Shown piece by piece: positions 30,904-43,898 of a stretch of 54,991 nt of DNA (positions within the stretch are counted from its first letter, which is position 1; the number at the start of each line of letters is the position of its first letter). The translations under genes and the position numbers were made by a program. The stretch covers positions 1 to 54,991 of the forward strand of contig JAITJZ010000123.1 of assembly GCA_031278655.1 (NCBI GenBank), in the 5' to 3' direction. The notes below the pieces were generated by a model. That model saw only the letters and a program-made list of their open reading frames with translations, made no database searches and was not told the origin of the DNA. Source of the DNA: Bifidobacteriaceae bacterium (GTDB taxonomy: Bacteria; Actinomycetota; Actinomycetes; Actinomycetales; WQXJ01).

Positions 30904-32877
30904 TCAGATCCGCCCGGCCAGGATGATCGCCACCAGGAGAATCACACCCGCCAGCATGGTCGCCGCGTAGGAACGGACGTATCCGTTCTGGAGGCGGGCG
31001 ATCAGGCCGCCAACCCCCTGGAACAGCCACGCCAGGCCGCGCACGGCCCCGTCGACGACTTGCTCATCGGTCTTGGCGCTGACTTGGACCAGCGCCTGAC
31101 CCGGCCTGACCAGCAGGAGGTCATTGAGCGAGTCTTGGTAGAGGTCCGCCCGCGCGGCCCGCACCAAGCCGTCCGCCGCCGGCGGCAGGACCGGCACTTG
31201 GGCCTTGGCGGAACCGAATCTGACCCAGGCGATCCAGGCCCCGACAACCACCAGCGCCAATGTCGCCGCCATGATGACGTAGGCGTTCATGACCGGCTCG
31301 CCGTGATGGCCTTCGACCAGCGCCGGCGCCAGGTAATCCTCGAAGCCGACCAGCGTCAAGATCAGGCCCAAGCCGACCGACCCGAGCGCCAGCACAATCA
31401 TTGGCACGGTCATCAGGGCCGGGCTCTCATGCGGGTGCTGGTCGTCCGTCCAGCGCGCCTGGCCGTAGAAGACCATGAAGAACAGCCGCGACATGTAGAA
31501 GGCGGTGACGCCGGCCCCGAACAGGGCCACCAGGCCGAAGACCCAGCCCTGCCAGAGCTGGCCGTCCGGGGCGACGAAGGCCTGCTCGATGATCTTGTCC
31601 TTGGAGAAGAAGCCGGCGAAGGGCGGCACGCCCAGGATCGCCAGCCAGCCCATCATGAAGGTCAACCAGGTCACCTTCATGAACTTGTCGAGGGCGCCGA
31701 AGCGGCGCATGTCGACCTGATCCCGCATGGCGTGCATGACCGAGCCGGCCCCCAGGAACAGGCCGGCCTTGAAGAATCCGTGGGTCAGCAGGTGCATGAT
31801 GGCGAAGACGCCGCCGACCGGCCCCAGCCCGGCCGCCAGCATCATGTAGCCGATCTGCGACATGGTCGAGGCCGCCAGGGCCTTCTTCATATCGTCCTTG
31901 GCGCAGCCGACCACGGCGCCGTAGAGCAGCGTCACGGCCCCGACTATCAGCACCGCCAGGCGGGCGCCGGGGGTGTGCTCGAAGATCGGCCCGGAGCGCA
32001 CCACCAGGTAGACGCCCGCCGTCACCATGGTGGCGGCGTGGATCAGGGCCGAGACCGGCGTTGGGCCGGCCATCGCGTCCCCCAGCCAGGACTGCAGCGG
32101 GAACTGGGCTGATTTGCCGCATGCGGCCAGCAGCAGGGCCAAGCCGATCAGTGTCAGCGTGCCGGTGTGGCCGCCGGCTGCGGCCGCCGCCGCCACCGCG
32201 CCGAACACGCCTTCGAAGGACAGCGTGCCGAACTGTGCGAACATTATCATCATGGCGATGAGCATGCCGACGTCGCCGACGCGGTTGGCGACAAACGCCT
32301 TCTTGGCCGCGACGGCGTAGTCGGTGCGCTGGTTCCAGAAGCCGATCAGCAGGTAGGAGGCCAGGCCCACCCCCTCCCAGCCGACGAACAAGACCAGGTA
32401 GGAGTTGGCCAGGACCAGCAGCAGCATGGCCGCGACGAAGAAGTTCAGGTAGGCGAAGAAGCGCCGCCGGTCCCGGTCATGCGCCATGTAGGCGATCGAA
32501 TAGATGTGGATCAGCGTCCCCACAAAGGTCACCAGCAGCACGAACGCCAACGACAGTTGGTCCACGCGCAGGCCGAAGTCGAGGCCGATCCCGGCCGTCA
32601 GCCAAGGGGCCAGGTCGACGTCCTGGACGCGATCCGCCACCGGGCGCGCGAGCAGGTCGATGAACGCCCAGATCCCGAAGCCGAAGGCGGCGGACGGCGC
32701 CGTCACGCCCACCAGATGCCCCCATTTGTCCGCCCGCCGCCCGGCCAGCAGCAGCGCCGCCGCGCTGACCAGCGGCACGGCGATCACCAGCCAGCTGAGG
32801 CTGGCGGCGGTGGAAGGGGCGGCGGCGGTGGCGCTGTCTTGGGCGGCCGCGGCCGCCAACACGAAGTTCGCAATCAT
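30904..32877 (-). CDS. nuoL: NADH-quinone oxidoreductase subunit L
   Basis: A 657-residue distal antiporter-like subunit with about 16 membrane segments. Signature blocks are VGWEGVGLASYLLIGFW (TM5 Glu), AQFPLQSWLGDAMAGPTPVSALIHAATMVTAGVY and MAHDRDRRRFFAYLNFF. The long C-terminal lateral helix region is present (about residues 530-630). It lies 3 nt after nuoK. Pumps protons at the far end of the membrane arm. Confidence 0.97.
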   Translation of the reverse strand: MIANFVLAAAAAQDSATAAAPSTAASLSWLVIAVPLVSAAALLLAGRRADKWGHLVGVTAPSAAFGFGIWAFIDLLARPVADRVQDVDLAPWLTAGIGLDFGLRVDQLSLAFVLLVTFVGTLIHIYSIAYMAHDRDRRRFFAYLNFFVAAMLLLVLANSYLVLFVGWEGVGLASYLLIGFWNQRTDYAVAAKKAFVANRVGDVGMLIAMMIMFAQFGTLSFEGVFGAVAAAAAAGGHTGTLTLIGLALLLAACGKSAQFPLQSWLGDAMAGPTPVSALIHAATMVTAGVYLVVRSGPIFEHTPGARLAVLIVGAVTLLYGAVVGCAKDDMKKALAASTMSQIGYMMLAAGLGPVGGVFAIMHLLTHGFFKAGLFLGAGSVMHAMRDQVDMRRFGALDKFMKVTWLTFMMGWLAILGVPPFAGFFSKDKIIEQAFVAPDGQLWQGWVFGLVALFGAGVTAFYMSRLFFMVFYGQARWTDDQHPHESPALMTVPMIVLALGSVGLGLILTLVGFEDYLAPALVEGHHGEPVMNAYVIMAATLALVVVGAWIAWVRFGSAKAQVPVLPPAADGLVRAARADLYQDSLNDLLLVRPGQALVQVSAKTDEQVVDGAVRGLAWLFQGVGGLIARLQNGYVRSYAATMLAGVILLVAIILAGRI

Positions 32878-32880
32878 GGG

Positions 32881-33180
32881 TCAGCGCCTCATCAGATTCT
32901 CGTCGTCGACGCTGACTGTGCGCCGGGTGCGGAACAGGGACACGATGATGGCCAACCCGACCACGACCTCGGCCGCCGCCACCACCATGACGAAGAAGGC
33001 GGCCAGCTGGCCGTCGAAGTCTCCCCAGAGGCGGGAGAAGGCCAGGAAGCTCAGGTTGGCGGCGTTCAGCATCAGTTCGACGCCCATGAAGACGACGATC
33101 GAGTTGCGCCTGACCAGCACGGTCACGGCGCCAATGGTGAACAGCACCGCCGCCAGGATGAGATAGGCCGACACGCTCAT
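32881..33180 (-). CDS. nuoK: NADH-quinone oxidoreductase subunit K
   Basis: A 99-residue membrane protein with three helices and the two conserved Glu residues ([11 protein letters not shown] and [11 protein letters not shown]) that belong to the central proton axis. Overlaps nuoJ by 4 nt. Length and motifs are normal. Confidence 0.97.
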   Translation of the reverse strand: MSVSAYLILAAVLFTIGAVTVLVRRNSIVVFMGVELMLNAANLSFLAFSRLWGDFDGQLAAFFVMVVAAAEVVVGLAIIVSLFRTRRTVSVDDENLMRR

Positions 33181-34151
33181 GGCTTCACCTCGCCTTTGTC
33201 TGGGCCCGGTTCGTCCACGGCCGCCGATGCCGTCTGGTCGCCTTCCAGCGAGCCTTCCGGTTGGTCTTCCGGCGCTTCCACCGGCGCTTCCACCAGCGCT
33301 TCCTCGGGCGCTTCCGCCGGCGGATCTTCCGGCGGATCCTCCAGCCGCCCCGCCGGCGGGGCGGCGTCGGGGCGGCGCAGCGGCGGCGGACCGCCGGGGA
33401 GCAGGTCTTGGCCCAGCCCGCGAACTGTGTGGACCTGGCCGCGAATCCGCAACGCGCTCGGCACCGAGTTCTCGATGATCCGGCCCTCGGCGTCCAGCGC
33501 GGGCACGTCGGCGGCGTTGTGGCGGGCGTAGTTGCCGGGCGCCGGCTCCGGCGTCAGCCTGAGCCCCCGCTTGGCCCGCTGGCGCATCAGCTCCGGCTGG
33601 GTGACCGGTTTGGTCAGGCGCGTCCGGTGGGTCATGATGACGGCCCCCATGGCGGCGATCACCAGCAGGCAGCCGGTGATCTCCAAAGTGAAGGCGAAGT
33701 CGGAGAACAACAGGCCGGCCACGCCGCCAACATTGCCGGACTCAGCCAGCTCGCGCGCCGAGTCCGCCCCGGCGCGAGCCGTGAAGGTCGAGCGCACCAC
33801 CGCCCCAGCCAGCACCGCCGCCAAGCCGATCCCAAAGACGGCCCCGAGCCAGCGCTGGCCGCGGATGGTCTCGATGAACGAATCGGACACGTCCACGCCC
33901 ACCAGCATCAGCACGAAGACGAACAGCATCATGATGGCGCCGGTGTAGACGACCACCTGAACCACGCCCAGGAAGGGCGCTCCCAGGCCCACATAGAGGA
34001 AGGCCAGGCCAACCATTGTGACCATGATCGAGCAGGCCGCCAGCACCGCCCGTTTGGCGAACAACAGCGCCGAGGCGCCGGCCACCACGATCGGGCTGAC
34101 GATCCAGAACAAGAACTGTTCGGCGGTCGTCATCGCCAGGTCGCCGCTCAT
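33177..34151 (-). CDS. nuoJ: NADH-quinone oxidoreductase subunit J
   Basis: A 324-residue membrane subunit. The first 170 residues hold the five NuoJ helices and the flexible TM3 motif [19 protein letters not shown]. The C-terminal 150 residues are a hydrophilic tail, with a Pro/Glu-rich repeat ([20 protein letters not shown]) and DQTAS, much longer than in E. coli NuoJ (184 residues). The tail segment at 33224-33244 is identical to one in the tail of nuoE. ATG 34151 has GGGAGG 6 nt upstream and overlaps the nuoI stop. Confidence 0.95.
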   Translation of the reverse strand: MSGDLAMTTAEQFLFWIVSPIVVAGASALLFAKRAVLAACSIMVTMVGLAFLYVGLGAPFLGVVQVVVYTGAIMMLFVFVLMLVGVDVSDSFIETIRGQRWLGAVFGIGLAAVLAGAVVRSTFTARAGADSARELAESGNVGGVAGLLFSDFAFTLEITGCLLVIAAMGAVIMTHRTRLTKPVTQPELMRQRAKRGLRLTPEPAPGNYARHNAADVPALDAEGRIIENSVPSALRIRGQVHTVRGLGQDLLPGGPPPLRRPDAAPPAGRLEDPPEDPPAEAPEEALVEAPVEAPEDQPEGSLEGDQTASAAVDEPGPDKGEVKP

Positions 34152-34879
34152 GCGCCGCCTCCCTTCGCCGGGGCGGGTTCGCCCGCCCGCGAGCCGGACC
34201 CGGGCTGGGCCGGGGCCGCCGCCGGGGCCGCCGCCCGGGCCGCCGCCCGCGCACCGGCCAAGGTCGGGTCCTGGGGCCGGTTCCGGCCGACCCATTCGAC
34301 TTGGTCCTCGGTCGGCCCGGTGACCTCCCCGGCGTAATAGTCGCGGGCGCAGCGGCCTTCGGCCATTGGGTGCGGGGCGGCCAGCATGCCTTCCTCAAGG
34401 GGGGCCAGCAGCTCGTCCTTGGTGTAGATCATGTCGGCCCGGCTGGGCGCCGCCAACTCGTAGACGGTGGTCATGGTCAGCGCCCTTGTGGGGCAGGCCT
34501 CGATGCACATGCCGCAGAAGATGCAGCGCAGGTAATTGATCTGGTAGACGCGCCCGTAGCGCTCGCCGGCCGAGTGCTGCTCGGCCGGCGTGTTGGCGCC
34601 GGCCTCGACAAAGATGGCGTCGGCCGGGCAGGCCCAGGCGCACAGTTCGCAGCCGACGCACTTCTCCAACCCGTCCGGGTAGCGATTGAGCTGGTGGCGG
34701 CCATGGTAGCGGGGGAAAGGCGGCGGGTACTTGCCCTTGAACGGGTACTGCTCGGTGACCGGTTTGGCGAAGAAAGTCCGCAGGGTCACCCCGAACCCGG
34801 CCCACGGCGCCACGCCGGCGCCGATGAAGCCCTTCTGTTTGCGGCTGGGGTCGAGAGCGGTGCTCTGTCGGCGGCTCAC
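34148..34879 (-). CDS. nuoI: NADH-quinone oxidoreductase subunit I
   Basis: A 243-residue peripheral-arm subunit with two 4Fe-4S clusters: [12 protein letters not shown] and [12 protein letters not shown]. It passes electrons from NuoG to NuoB. GTG start overlaps the nuoH stop (GTGA) and follows GAGGAGGAGCA. The C-terminal 40 residues are an Ala/Pro-rich tail ([18 protein letters not shown]) not needed for cluster binding. Confidence 0.97.
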   Translation of the reverse strand: MSRRQSTALDPSRKQKGFIGAGVAPWAGFGVTLRTFFAKPVTEQYPFKGKYPPPFPRYHGRHQLNRYPDGLEKCVGCELCAWACPADAIFVEAGANTPAEQHSAGERYGRVYQINYLRCIFCGMCIEACPTRALTMTTVYELAAPSRADMIYTKDELLAPLEEGMLAAPHPMAEGRCARDYYAGEVTGPTEDQVEWVGRNRPQDPTLAGARAAARAAAPAAAPAQPGSGSRAGEPAPAKGGGA

Positions 34880-36255
34880 TGCTCCTCCTCCTTGACTTCG
34901 ACCTTCAGGTCACTCAGAACGCGCTCGACTTCAACCGGGTCGAGTTCCTCGGTCACGGCCGCCGCCAGCGCCGCCTGCGCCCTGGGCGAGCGCGGCAGCA
35001 CCTGCCCGGGCAGCGGCGGCACCGGGAAGCCGTCGGCGAAGGGGTCGATCTCAACCGGTTCGCCAGGCGGCTCCGCCGGCGGCTCCGGCACCGGCCAGTA
35101 CCAGATGATGATGAACAGGACCACGGCCCAGGACAGGATCGGCACCGCCCAGGCGTTGAAGTGGTAGTTGGTGAACTCGTCCACCGCCCGCAGGCAGGTC
35201 AGGATCACGATCCAGGCCAGCGCCACCGGCAGCAGGCCCTTCCAACCGAGCCGCATGAACTGGTCGTAGCGGAAACGGACCACCGTGCCGCGCACCCACA
35301 CGAACACGAACATCAGCAGCCAGGTCTTAGCCAGGAACCAGAGGATCGTCCAGTAACCGGTGTTGAGCATGCCGTCGCCGATCAGGCTGAGCGGCCACGG
35401 CGCCCGCCAACCGCCCAGGAACAAAGTGGTGCAGACGGCCGAGACGTTCAGCATGTTGATGTATTCCGCCAGGAAGAACCAGGCGAACTTCATCGACGAG
35501 TACTCGGTCATGTACCCGGCCACCAGCTCGCCCTCGGCCTCCGGCAGGTCGAAGGGCAGGCGGTTGGTCTCGCCGATCATGGCGATGATGTAGAGGAACA
35601 GGCTCGGCGCCAGCATCACCCCGTACCAAAGCTGGCTTTGGGCGCCAACGATGGCCGAAGTCGACATCGACCCGGACATGATGAAGACCGTCACCAGGCT
35701 CATGCCCATGACCAACTCGTAGGAGATGATCTGGGCGGTCGAGCGGACCGAGCCGAGCAGGGAGTAGGTCGCCCGCGAGGACCAGCCGCCCAGCACGATG
35801 CCGTAGACGCCGACAGCCGTGACGGCCAGGATGTAGAGCACCGCCACCGGGAAGTCCGTCAGCTGCAGCGGCGTCGAGATGTCGGTCCAGGGGATCTTGA
35901 CCTGGCCGCCTATCGGTATGACGGCGAAGACCATCAGCGAGGCGGCCACCGACAGGCCCGGCGCCACGATGTACGTCAGCTTGTCCGCCCGCGAGACGTT
36001 CATGTCCTCTTTCAGGAACAGCTTCATGGCGTCGTAAACCAACTGGAACAGGCCCAACGGTCCGCGCACATTCGGCCCGATGCGCTGTTGCAGCCGGGCG
36101 ATGACCTTGCGCTCGAACCAGATGGCGATGATGACCGAGACCAAGGCGCAGACCAGGATCAAGACGGCCTTGACCGCCACGATCCAGCCGTTGTCCTGGC
36201 TGAAATCGGCCACCACGCCGCTGTTGTCTCCAGCCATGGGAAGAAGGGCGATCAT
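34876..36255 (-). CDS. nuoH: NADH-quinone oxidoreductase subunit H
   Basis: A 459-residue membrane subunit that forms part of the quinone-binding chamber. The conserved loop [20 protein letters not shown] is near the N terminus, and [21 protein letters not shown] carries the Glu residues that couple quinone reduction to proton transfer. About eight membrane helices, then a hydrophilic C-terminal extension of about 75 residues. ATGA overlap with nuoG. Confidence 0.97.
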   Translation of the reverse strand: MIALLPMAGDNSGVVADFSQDNGWIVAVKAVLILVCALVSVIIAIWFERKVIARLQQRIGPNVRGPLGLFQLVYDAMKLFLKEDMNVSRADKLTYIVAPGLSVAASLMVFAVIPIGGQVKIPWTDISTPLQLTDFPVAVLYILAVTAVGVYGIVLGGWSSRATYSLLGSVRSTAQIISYELVMGMSLVTVFIMSGSMSTSAIVGAQSQLWYGVMLAPSLFLYIIAMIGETNRLPFDLPEAEGELVAGYMTEYSSMKFAWFFLAEYINMLNVSAVCTTLFLGGWRAPWPLSLIGDGMLNTGYWTILWFLAKTWLLMFVFVWVRGTVVRFRYDQFMRLGWKGLLPVALAWIVILTCLRAVDEFTNYHFNAWAVPILSWAVVLFIIIWYWPVPEPPAEPPGEPVEIDPFADGFPVPPLPGQVLPRSPRAQAALAAAVTEELDPVEVERVLSDLKVEVKEEEQ

Positions 36256-38779
36256 GGCGCGACCTCCTCGTGGTCAGGGGCGGGCGATATTCGGACCACG
36301 CCGCCGTCAGCCGCCGCCAAGTTGACGCGCACCCAACTGCCGGGGGACTTGGTGGGCAAATGGACCACGCCGTCCAGCACGTCGTCGATGACGACCGGCA
36401 GGGTGATGGCGCCATCGGCGGTGGCGACCTCGACGCGGCCGCCCGCCTCCAGCCCGGCCGCCGCCGCCGTGGCCGCGCTCAGCCGGGCGCGCGCCGCCGG
36501 GGCCGATGCCGCCAAGGCCTCGACGCCGTCCAGCCCGGCCGCGTCGTCCACCAGATAGTGCCAAGTCGACAGCAGCGCCTCGCCCGGTCCCGGGGAGCGC
36601 GGCGGCGACGGCGCCACCGCCGGCGCGGGCACGGGCTCGGCCGGGGCGGCCAGCGCGGCCAGCGCCTCGTGGGCGGCCGCCAGCGGGCCGATCCGGACAT
36701 CAGCCCCCATGGCCTTGGCCAAAGCCTGCAGCACGCGAGCGTCCGAGAGCGCCGTCGAGGCCAGCACCTGCGGGAACGGCCGCAGCCGGCCTTCCCAGTT
36801 GATGAAAGTGCCGGCCTTCTCCTGCGGCGGCGCCACCGGCAAGATGACATCCGCCCAGGGGCTGAGGCCGTCGCCGCGCACCTGCAAGGCCACCACCTTG
36901 GCCGCCTTGAAGGCGCTGGCGGCCCGGGTCGGATTCGGCAGATCGACCATTTCCAGGCCGCCCACCAGCAAGGCGTCGACGTCGCCGCCGGCGGCGGCGG
37001 CGATTATCCCGGACACGTCCAGGCCCGGCGCCAAGTCCAGTTGGCGCCCAAAGACGCTCTCCGCCTCCGCCGGGCTGAGGCCGGCCAGCGGCCGGCCGCC
37101 TGGGGCCAGTCCCGCCAGCAGCCCGGCCTCGAGCGCGGCGCGCTCACCGGCCCGCCTCGGAATCCAAACCAGGCGGGCGCCAAGGCGGCGGGCGGCGGCC
37201 AAAGCGGCCGAGTAGGCGCCCGGCGTGGTCGCCAAGCGCTCCCCCACAACGATCACGCCGCCCGGCCGGGCCGGGGACTCGGCCGCGGCGTTCTCGTCTC
37301 CCGGCCCCCTCAAGGCGGCCGCCGCCTCGGCCAAAAGCCCCTCGACGGCATCGGGCAACTGGCTCAAAGCTTGGGCCTCCGCGCCCGGCGCGGTCGCCAA
37401 GAGCGTCCCGCCGAGGCGCCTGAGCCCGCGCGAGGCCAACGGCGCCAGCGCGTAAACCTTGGTCCCAGCCTCACGCAGGCGCAGGAAGACGACGCCGCCC
37501 TCATCCTCGGCCTCGAAACCGGCCAGCAGCACGGCCGGCGCCTGGGCCAACTCGTCGAGGCTGACGCCGGCGCCGGAGCCGGCCACGAAGTGCGCCAAGA
37601 ACTGCGCCTCCTCGCGGCTGGCGGGGCGGGCGCGGAAATCGACCGAATCGGTCGCCAGGACCGCGCGGGCGAAAACCGAATAGGCGTGGGCGTCCTCAAG
37701 GGTCAGGCGGCCGCCCGGCAGGACGGCCGGATTGGCGGCCGCGCCCAGGATGGCGGCGGCGGCGGCGATCCCCTCCGGCCACGAGACCGCGACCATCTCA
37801 TCGCCGCGGCGGACCAGCGGGCGGGTCAGGCGGTCGGGCGCCACCTGCCAGCGGAAGCCGAAGCGGTCCTTGTCTGTGATCCACTCCTGGTTCAGGCTCG
37901 GGTCGCTCCCGGCCAGGCGGCGGAGCACCTGGCCGCGGCGGTAATCGACGCGGATGGCGGCGCCGCTGGAGTCGTGTTCGGCCACCGTCTCGGTGCTGAC
38001 CAGGTCGAACGGGCGGGCCCTGAAGCGGTAATCGGCCGAGGTCAGGGCGCCGACCGGGCAAATCTGGATGATGTTGCCGGCGAAGTAGCCGGCGAACGGC
38101 CGGCCGTCCGCCGCCAGGTCGTCGCAGGCGGCGTCGCAGGCCGCCTCGGCCGCCGCCGGGTCGACCGGGGCCACGCCCAGGACGGCGGCGTCGAAGCGGC
38201 CGATCTGCTGGTTGGCGCCACGTTTCTGCAAGGCGATGAATGGGTCGCCAGGAATCTGGGCGGCGAAGCGGGTGCAGCGCTGACAGAGCACGCAGCGCTC
38301 GCGGTCCAGCAGGATCAGCGGCGTCAGGGCCAGCGGCTTGGCGAAGGTGTTCTTCTTGTCCGTGAAACGGCTGACCGCCCGCCCGGTCGACAGCGCCTGG
38401 TTCTGGAGCGGGCATTCGCCGCCCTTGTCGCAGACCGGGCAATCGAGCGGGTGATTGATCAGGATCAGCTCAGCCACCTGCTCCTGGGCTTTGGCGGCGG
38501 CGGGCGAGGTCAACTGCGTGTTGACCACCATCCCCGGCGTCACCGTCATGGCGCAGGCCGGCTGCGGCTTCGGGAAGGCTCGCAGTTTGCCCTCCGGGCC
38601 GGCCGGCGAGGCGACATCGACCAGGCATTGCCGGCAGGCGGCCACCGGCTTCAGCAGCGGGTGGTCGCAGAACCGCGGGATGAAAATGCCCGCCTCCTCC
38701 GCCGCCCGGATGATCAGGGTGTTCTTGGGCACCGTGATCTCAACGCCGTCGATCGAGCAGGTGACCTGATCTGGTGCGC

Positions 38780-38783
<4 letters not shown>
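36252..38783 (-). CDS. nuoG: NADH-quinone oxidoreductase subunit G
   Basis: An 843-residue iron-sulfur subunit. The N-terminal 2Fe-2S ligands are in CDHPLLKPVAACRQCLVD, the His/Cys 4Fe-4S site in HPLDCPVCDKGGECPLQ, and further clusters use CVLCQRC and ICPVGALTS. The molybdopterin-oxidoreductase-like C-terminal half is diverged and Ala-rich, as in other actinobacterial NuoG. GTG start overlaps the nuoF stop. Confidence 0.97.
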
Positions 38784-40077
<1,294 letters not shown>

Positions 40078-40081
<4 letters not shown>

Positions 40082-40911
40082 TTGGCCTCGCCTCCGTCCT
40101 TGCCCGATGCCGTCTGGTCGCCTTGGTCGTTCTGGTCGCCTTGGTCTTTCTGGTCGCCGTGGTCGTTCTGGTCGCCTTGGTCGTCATCGGCGTCCGCCGC
40201 CCGGGCGCCCTCAGGCGCCGGTTCGGCCGGGGCGCCATCTGGCGCCGGTTCGGCCGGGGCGGCCTCTTCGGCGGCCAGTCCCGGGGCGGCCAGTCTCAGG
40301 CCGGCCAAGGAGGACGCCCCCGCTGGCGGGCCCTCGTCGGCGTGGCCGTCCTCAAAACCGGCCAGCACCCGCGAGACCTCCTTGAAGGTGTGGACTTGGT
40401 CGGGGCCGCGGCTGGGGCGGACCGGGCGGCCCGCCCGCAGATCGTCGACCACCTGGACGGCGCTGGCCGGGGTCTGATTGTCGAAGAACTCCCAGTTGAC
40501 CATCATCACCGGCGCGTAATCGCAGGCGGCGTTGCACTCGATCTTCTCCAAGGTGAACAACCCGTCAGCGGTGGTCTGGTCGTTGCCGACCGCCAGGTAC
40601 TCGCTCAAACGCTCGAAGATGGCGTCGCCGCCCATGATGGCGCACAGCGATGTGACGCAAACGCCCAGCGTGTAACGGCCGTTCGGCTGGCGTTTGAACT
40701 GCGTGTAGAAGGTGGCCACGGCGCTGACCTCGGCAGCCGTCAGCCCCAGGGTCTCGGCACAGAAGGCGATCGCGTCCGGCGAGACATAGCCGTCGACCGA
40801 TTGCGTCAGATGCAGCAGCGGCAACAACGCGCTGCGGGGCGAGGGATAGCGCGCCATCACCGCCGCCGCGTCGGCCGTCAGCGCCTCCAAGGTCGTGGGC
40901 GCGTAGGTCAT
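40078..40911 (-). CDS. nuoE: NADH-quinone oxidoreductase subunit E
   Basis: A 277-residue thioredoxin-like subunit. The 2Fe-2S ligands are the first pair in CVTSLC and the second pair in CNAAC. The core ends near residue 190. The remaining 85 residues are an Ala/Glu/Pro stretch followed by an acidic Asp-Gln repeat (DQGDQN type) encoded by an 18-nt minisatellite, then [11 protein letters not shown]. coli NuoE is 166 residues, so this tail is an extension. ATG 40911 overlaps the nuoD stop; a longer upstream frame overlapping nuoD is a shadow. Confidence 0.95.
40104..40186 (-). repeat. 18-nt coding minisatellite in the nuoE tail
   Basis: Four copies of an 18-nt unit, consensus TGGTCGCCTTGGTCGTTC (40115-40186, plus strand), encoding the acidic Asp-Gln repeat. 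It is directly preceded by the motif CCGATGCCGTCTGG at 40104, part of a 21-bp stretch also present in nuoJ. Confidence 0.95.
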
Positions 40912-42218
40912 CGGTCCACCCCTCCCATCACCGGATCGATCGAAGCCAAACAAACCACCACATCGGAGATGGTGCCGCCGTCGCACAGCGCCGCCATCGA
41001 CTGCAGATTGTTGTAAGAGGGTTCGCGCACGTGGACGCGGTAGGGGCGGGTTCCGCCATCGGAGACCACATGGACGCCGAAGACGCCCTTGGCGTGCTCG
41101 ATGGCGTGGAACGCCTGGCCGGCCGGCACCCGGAAGCCCTCGGTGACCAGTTTGAAGTGATGGATCAACGACTCCATCGAAGACGCCATGATCTCTTTGA
41201 CGTGCGCCGGCGACTGGCCTTGGCCGTCCGGCCCGATCTCCAGCTTGGCCGGCCAGGCCACGGCCGGGTCGTCGATCATGACCGGTCCCGGTCCCATGGC
41301 CTCCAGTTTGTCGATGCACTGGGCGACGATCTTCATCGACTCGCGCATCTCGTTCGAGCGCACCAGGTAGCGGCCGTAGACATCGGCCGTGTCGGCCGTG
41401 CAAACCTCGAAGTCGTAATTTTCATAACCGCTGTAAGGCTTGTCTTTGCGCAGGTCAAGCGGCAATCCGGCGGCTCTGACCATGGGGCCGGTGATGCCCA
41501 GCGCCATGCAGGCGGCCAGATTCAACTGGCCGATCCCAACCGTCCGGGCCTTCCAGATGGGGTTGGCCATGACCATGTTGTCGAAGTCGTCCATGCCCCG
41601 GACCATCGAGCCGTAAACGCCCTTCAACCAGCCCAGCGCCTCCGGCGGCAAGTCCTGGGAGAGGCCGCCAGGCCGGAAATAGGCGTTGTTCATGCGCTGG
41701 CCGGTGACCATCTCAAAGAAACGCAAGACCTGCTCACGCTCGCGGAAGCCGATCGTCATCAAGGTGGTCCCGCCCAGCTCGTTGCCGGCCGAGCCGAGGC
41801 AGACCAGGTGCGATGAGACCCGCGCCAACTCCATCATCAGCACGCGGATGACCTGGGCGCGCTCCGGGACGCGGTCGGTCATGCCGGCCAGTTTCTCGAC
41901 CGCCAGGCAGTAGCCGGCCTCGTTCAGGATCGAGGCGACGTAATCCATGCGCGTGGCCAGGGCCGAGCCCTGCACCCAGGTGCGGTACTCCATCGTCTTC
42001 TCGATCCCGGTGTGCAGGTAGCCGAGGGCCACCCGCGTCTCCTTGACCGTCTCGCCGTCCAACTCCAGGACCAGGCGCAAGACGCCGTGCGTGGACGGAT
42101 GCTGAGGCCCCATGTTGACCACCACCCGCTCCTCCTGGCGGCGCGACAACTCCTGGGCGATCTCATCCCAGTCGCCGCCGGCGGCGACGAACTCCGCCGC
42201 CTCATCCAGCCTGGTCAT
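40908..42218 (-). CDS. nuoD: NADH-quinone oxidoreductase subunit D
   Basis: A 436-residue 49-kDa-type subunit that lines the quinone site. [13 protein letters not shown] contains the conserved His, and [26 protein letters not shown] and the C-terminal [11 protein letters not shown] and DPVMGGVDR all match. It overlaps nuoC (ATGA) and nuoE. Family-typical length. Confidence 0.98.
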   Translation of the reverse strand: MTRLDEAAEFVAAGGDWDEIAQELSRRQEERVVVNMGPQHPSTHGVLRLVLELDGETVKETRVALGYLHTGIEKTMEYRTWVQGSALATRMDYVASILNEAGYCLAVEKLAGMTDRVPERAQVIRVLMMELARVSSHLVCLGSAGNELGGTTLMTIGFREREQVLRFFEMVTGQRMNNAYFRPGGLSQDLPPEALGWLKGVYGSMVRGMDDFDNMVMANPIWKARTVGIGQLNLAACMALGITGPMVRAAGLPLDLRKDKPYSGYENYDFEVCTADTADVYGRYLVRSNEMRESMKIVAQCIDKLEAMGPGPVMIDDPAVAWPAKLEIGPDGQGQSPAHVKEIMASSMESLIHHFKLVTEGFRVPAGQAFHAIEHAKGVFGVHVVSDGGTRPYRVHVREPSYNNLQSMAALCDGGTISDVVVCLASIDPVMGGVDR

Positions 42219-42934
42219 GAGTAGCTCCTCCTTTGATCCGGCGGCGGCGTCGAGGCGCCCTTGAACTGCACGTCAACGCCGCCGAGCGGATAATCCTTGC
42301 GCTGGGGATGGCCAACCCAGTCGGTCGGCATCAGAATGCGGGTCAAGTCCGGATGGCCCTCGAAGATGATCCCGAACATGTCATAGGTCTCACGCTCGTG
42401 CCAGTCCTGGGTCGGGTAGATCCCGACCAGCGACGGGACGCGCGGGTCGCCGTCCGGGGCGGTCACCTCCAAGCGGATGATCCGCCGCCCATGGGTCACA
42501 GACATCAGGTGGTAGACGGCGTGCAACTCGCGCCCTTGGTCGCCCGGATAGTGGACGCCGCTGACGCCAAGGGACAGCTCGAAACGCAGGTCTTGGTCGT
42601 CGCGCAGCCAGCGGGCCACGGCCGGCAAATCCTGGCGGCGGATGAACAACGTCAACTCGCCCCGGTCGACCACAACCTTCTCGACGGCATCGGCCAGCCC
42701 CTCGCCGGCCAGGTCCTCCACCAAAACGTCGACGACGGCATCGTGCCAGCCGCCGTAGGGGCGCGGGCTGGAACCGGGAATCTGCACCGTCCGGGTGAAC
42801 CCCCCAAAACCCGACGTGTCCCCCGACCCGTGAACGCCGAAAGCGCCCCGGCGGACCTCGACCGGCTCCGGGCCGCGCGCCTCAGCGCCGGCGGCCAACG
42901 CCCGCGTGGCGGCGTCGCTTGCGTCCGTGGTCAT
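42215..42934 (-). CDS. nuoC: NADH-quinone oxidoreductase subunit C
   Basis: A 239-residue peripheral subunit. The conserved [24 protein letters not shown] motif near residue 190 is diagnostic. The first 60 residues are an actinobacterial-type extension ([11 protein letters not shown]). Overlaps nuoB by 4 nt. Confidence 0.97.
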   Translation of the reverse strand: MTTDASDAATRALAAGAEARGPEPVEVRRGAFGVHGSGDTSGFGGFTRTVQIPGSSPRPYGGWHDAVVDVLVEDLAGEGLADAVEKVVVDRGELTLFIRRQDLPAVARWLRDDQDLRFELSLGVSGVHYPGDQGRELHAVYHLMSVTHGRRIIRLEVTAPDGDPRVPSLVGIYPTQDWHERETYDMFGIIFEGHPDLTRILMPTDWVGHPQRKDYPLGGVDVQFKGASTPPPDQRRSYS

Positions 42935-43491
42935 ACCAGCAGCCCCTTCATCTGGTCGATCGGCGCGGCGTTCATGGCCGCCTCCTCGGCCGCGCGGGCG
43001 GCCTTGATCCGGTCCACGCCCAAGCCCTCGGCCTCGATCAGCCGGTACAGCTCGATGATGGCGTGGATCAGCATCTCCGGGCGCGGCGGGCAGCCGGGGA
43101 TGTAGATGTCGACCGGCACCACGTGGTCAACGCCTTGGACGATGGCGTAGTTGTTGAAGATGCCGCCCGATGACGCGCACGAACCCATCGAGATGACCCA
43201 CTTCGGTTCCGCCATCTGGTCATAAACCCGGCGCACGATCGGCGCCATTTTGTGCGACATGCGGCCGTTGACCAGCATCAGGTCGGCCTGGCGGGGCGAG
43301 GCCCGGAAAACCTCCATGCCGTAGCGGGCGATGTCGAAACGCGATGTGCCGACCGCCATCATCTCGATCGAGCAGCAGGCCAGGCCCATCGTCACCGGCC
43401 AGAGCGAGCCCGCCCTGAGATGGTTGACCACCTTGGCGATGCTGGTGAGGGCGAAGCCCTCGGGGGCGCGGCCCTCGATCCCGTCAGCCAT
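42931..43491 (-). CDS. nuoB: NADH-quinone oxidoreductase subunit B
   Basis: A 186-residue subunit holding the terminal 4Fe-4S cluster N2: tandem Cys in [10 protein letters not shown], Cys in [10 protein letters not shown] and Cys in [11 protein letters not shown] 43491 is chosen because GGGGGAG lies 7 nt upstream and the protein begins [12 protein letters not shown]; it overlaps the nuoA stop by 8 nt. The longer frame from 43539 lies within nuoA. Confidence 0.97.
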   Translation of the reverse strand: MADGIEGRAPEGFALTSIAKVVNHLRAGSLWPVTMGLACCSIEMMAVGTSRFDIARYGMEVFRASPRQADLMLVNGRMSHKMAPIVRRVYDQMAEPKWVISMGSCASSGGIFNNYAIVQGVDHVVPVDIYIPGCPPRPEMLIHAIIELYRLIEAEGLGVDRIKAARAAEEAAMNAAPIDQMKGLLV

Positions 43492-43867
43492 CTGACGACT
43501 CCCCCCCGTCCCAGTCCAGGCCCCCACGCCGCCACTCATACACCAGCGGCACCGTGATCAGGGCCAAGAAGGCCATCATGGCAATGGTCGCGCCCAAGCC
43601 CAAGCCGGCGAAGTTGGCCGCCCACGGGTAGAGGAAAACAACCTCGATGTCGAAGATGATGAAGCTCATGGCCACCAGGTAGAAGCGGACCGGGAAGCGG
43701 CCGCCCTGGCGCGGGTGCGGGCTGGGGTCGACGCCGCATTCGTACTCCTCCAGTTTGGCCTTGTTATAGCGGTGCGGGCCGATCACCCAGCTGGCCGCCA
43801 GGCCGCCGAAACCCATCACCAGCGCCACCGCCAGCATCGCCAAGACCGGCACATAAGGGTTAGTCAC
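43484..43867 (-). CDS. nuoA: NADH-quinone oxidoreductase subunit A
   Basis: A 127-residue membrane protein with three helices and the conserved [11 protein letters not shown] loop, the Cys-containing segment that senses quinone-site state in other organisms, plus [18 protein letters not shown] 43867 has GGAGG 6 nt upstream; a longer GTG frame from 43978 would overlap menJ and is rejected. It begins the nuo gene series 31 nt after menJ. Confidence 0.96.
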   Translation of the reverse strand: MTNPYVPVLAMLAVALVMGFGGLAASWVIGPHRYNKAKLEEYECGVDPSPHPRQGGRFPVRFYLVAMSFIIFDIEVVFLYPWAANFAGLGLGATIAMMAFLALITVPLVYEWRRGGLDWDGGESSDG

Positions 43868-43898
43868 TGCAAACCTCCAGCTCGGTGAGTCCGCCCGC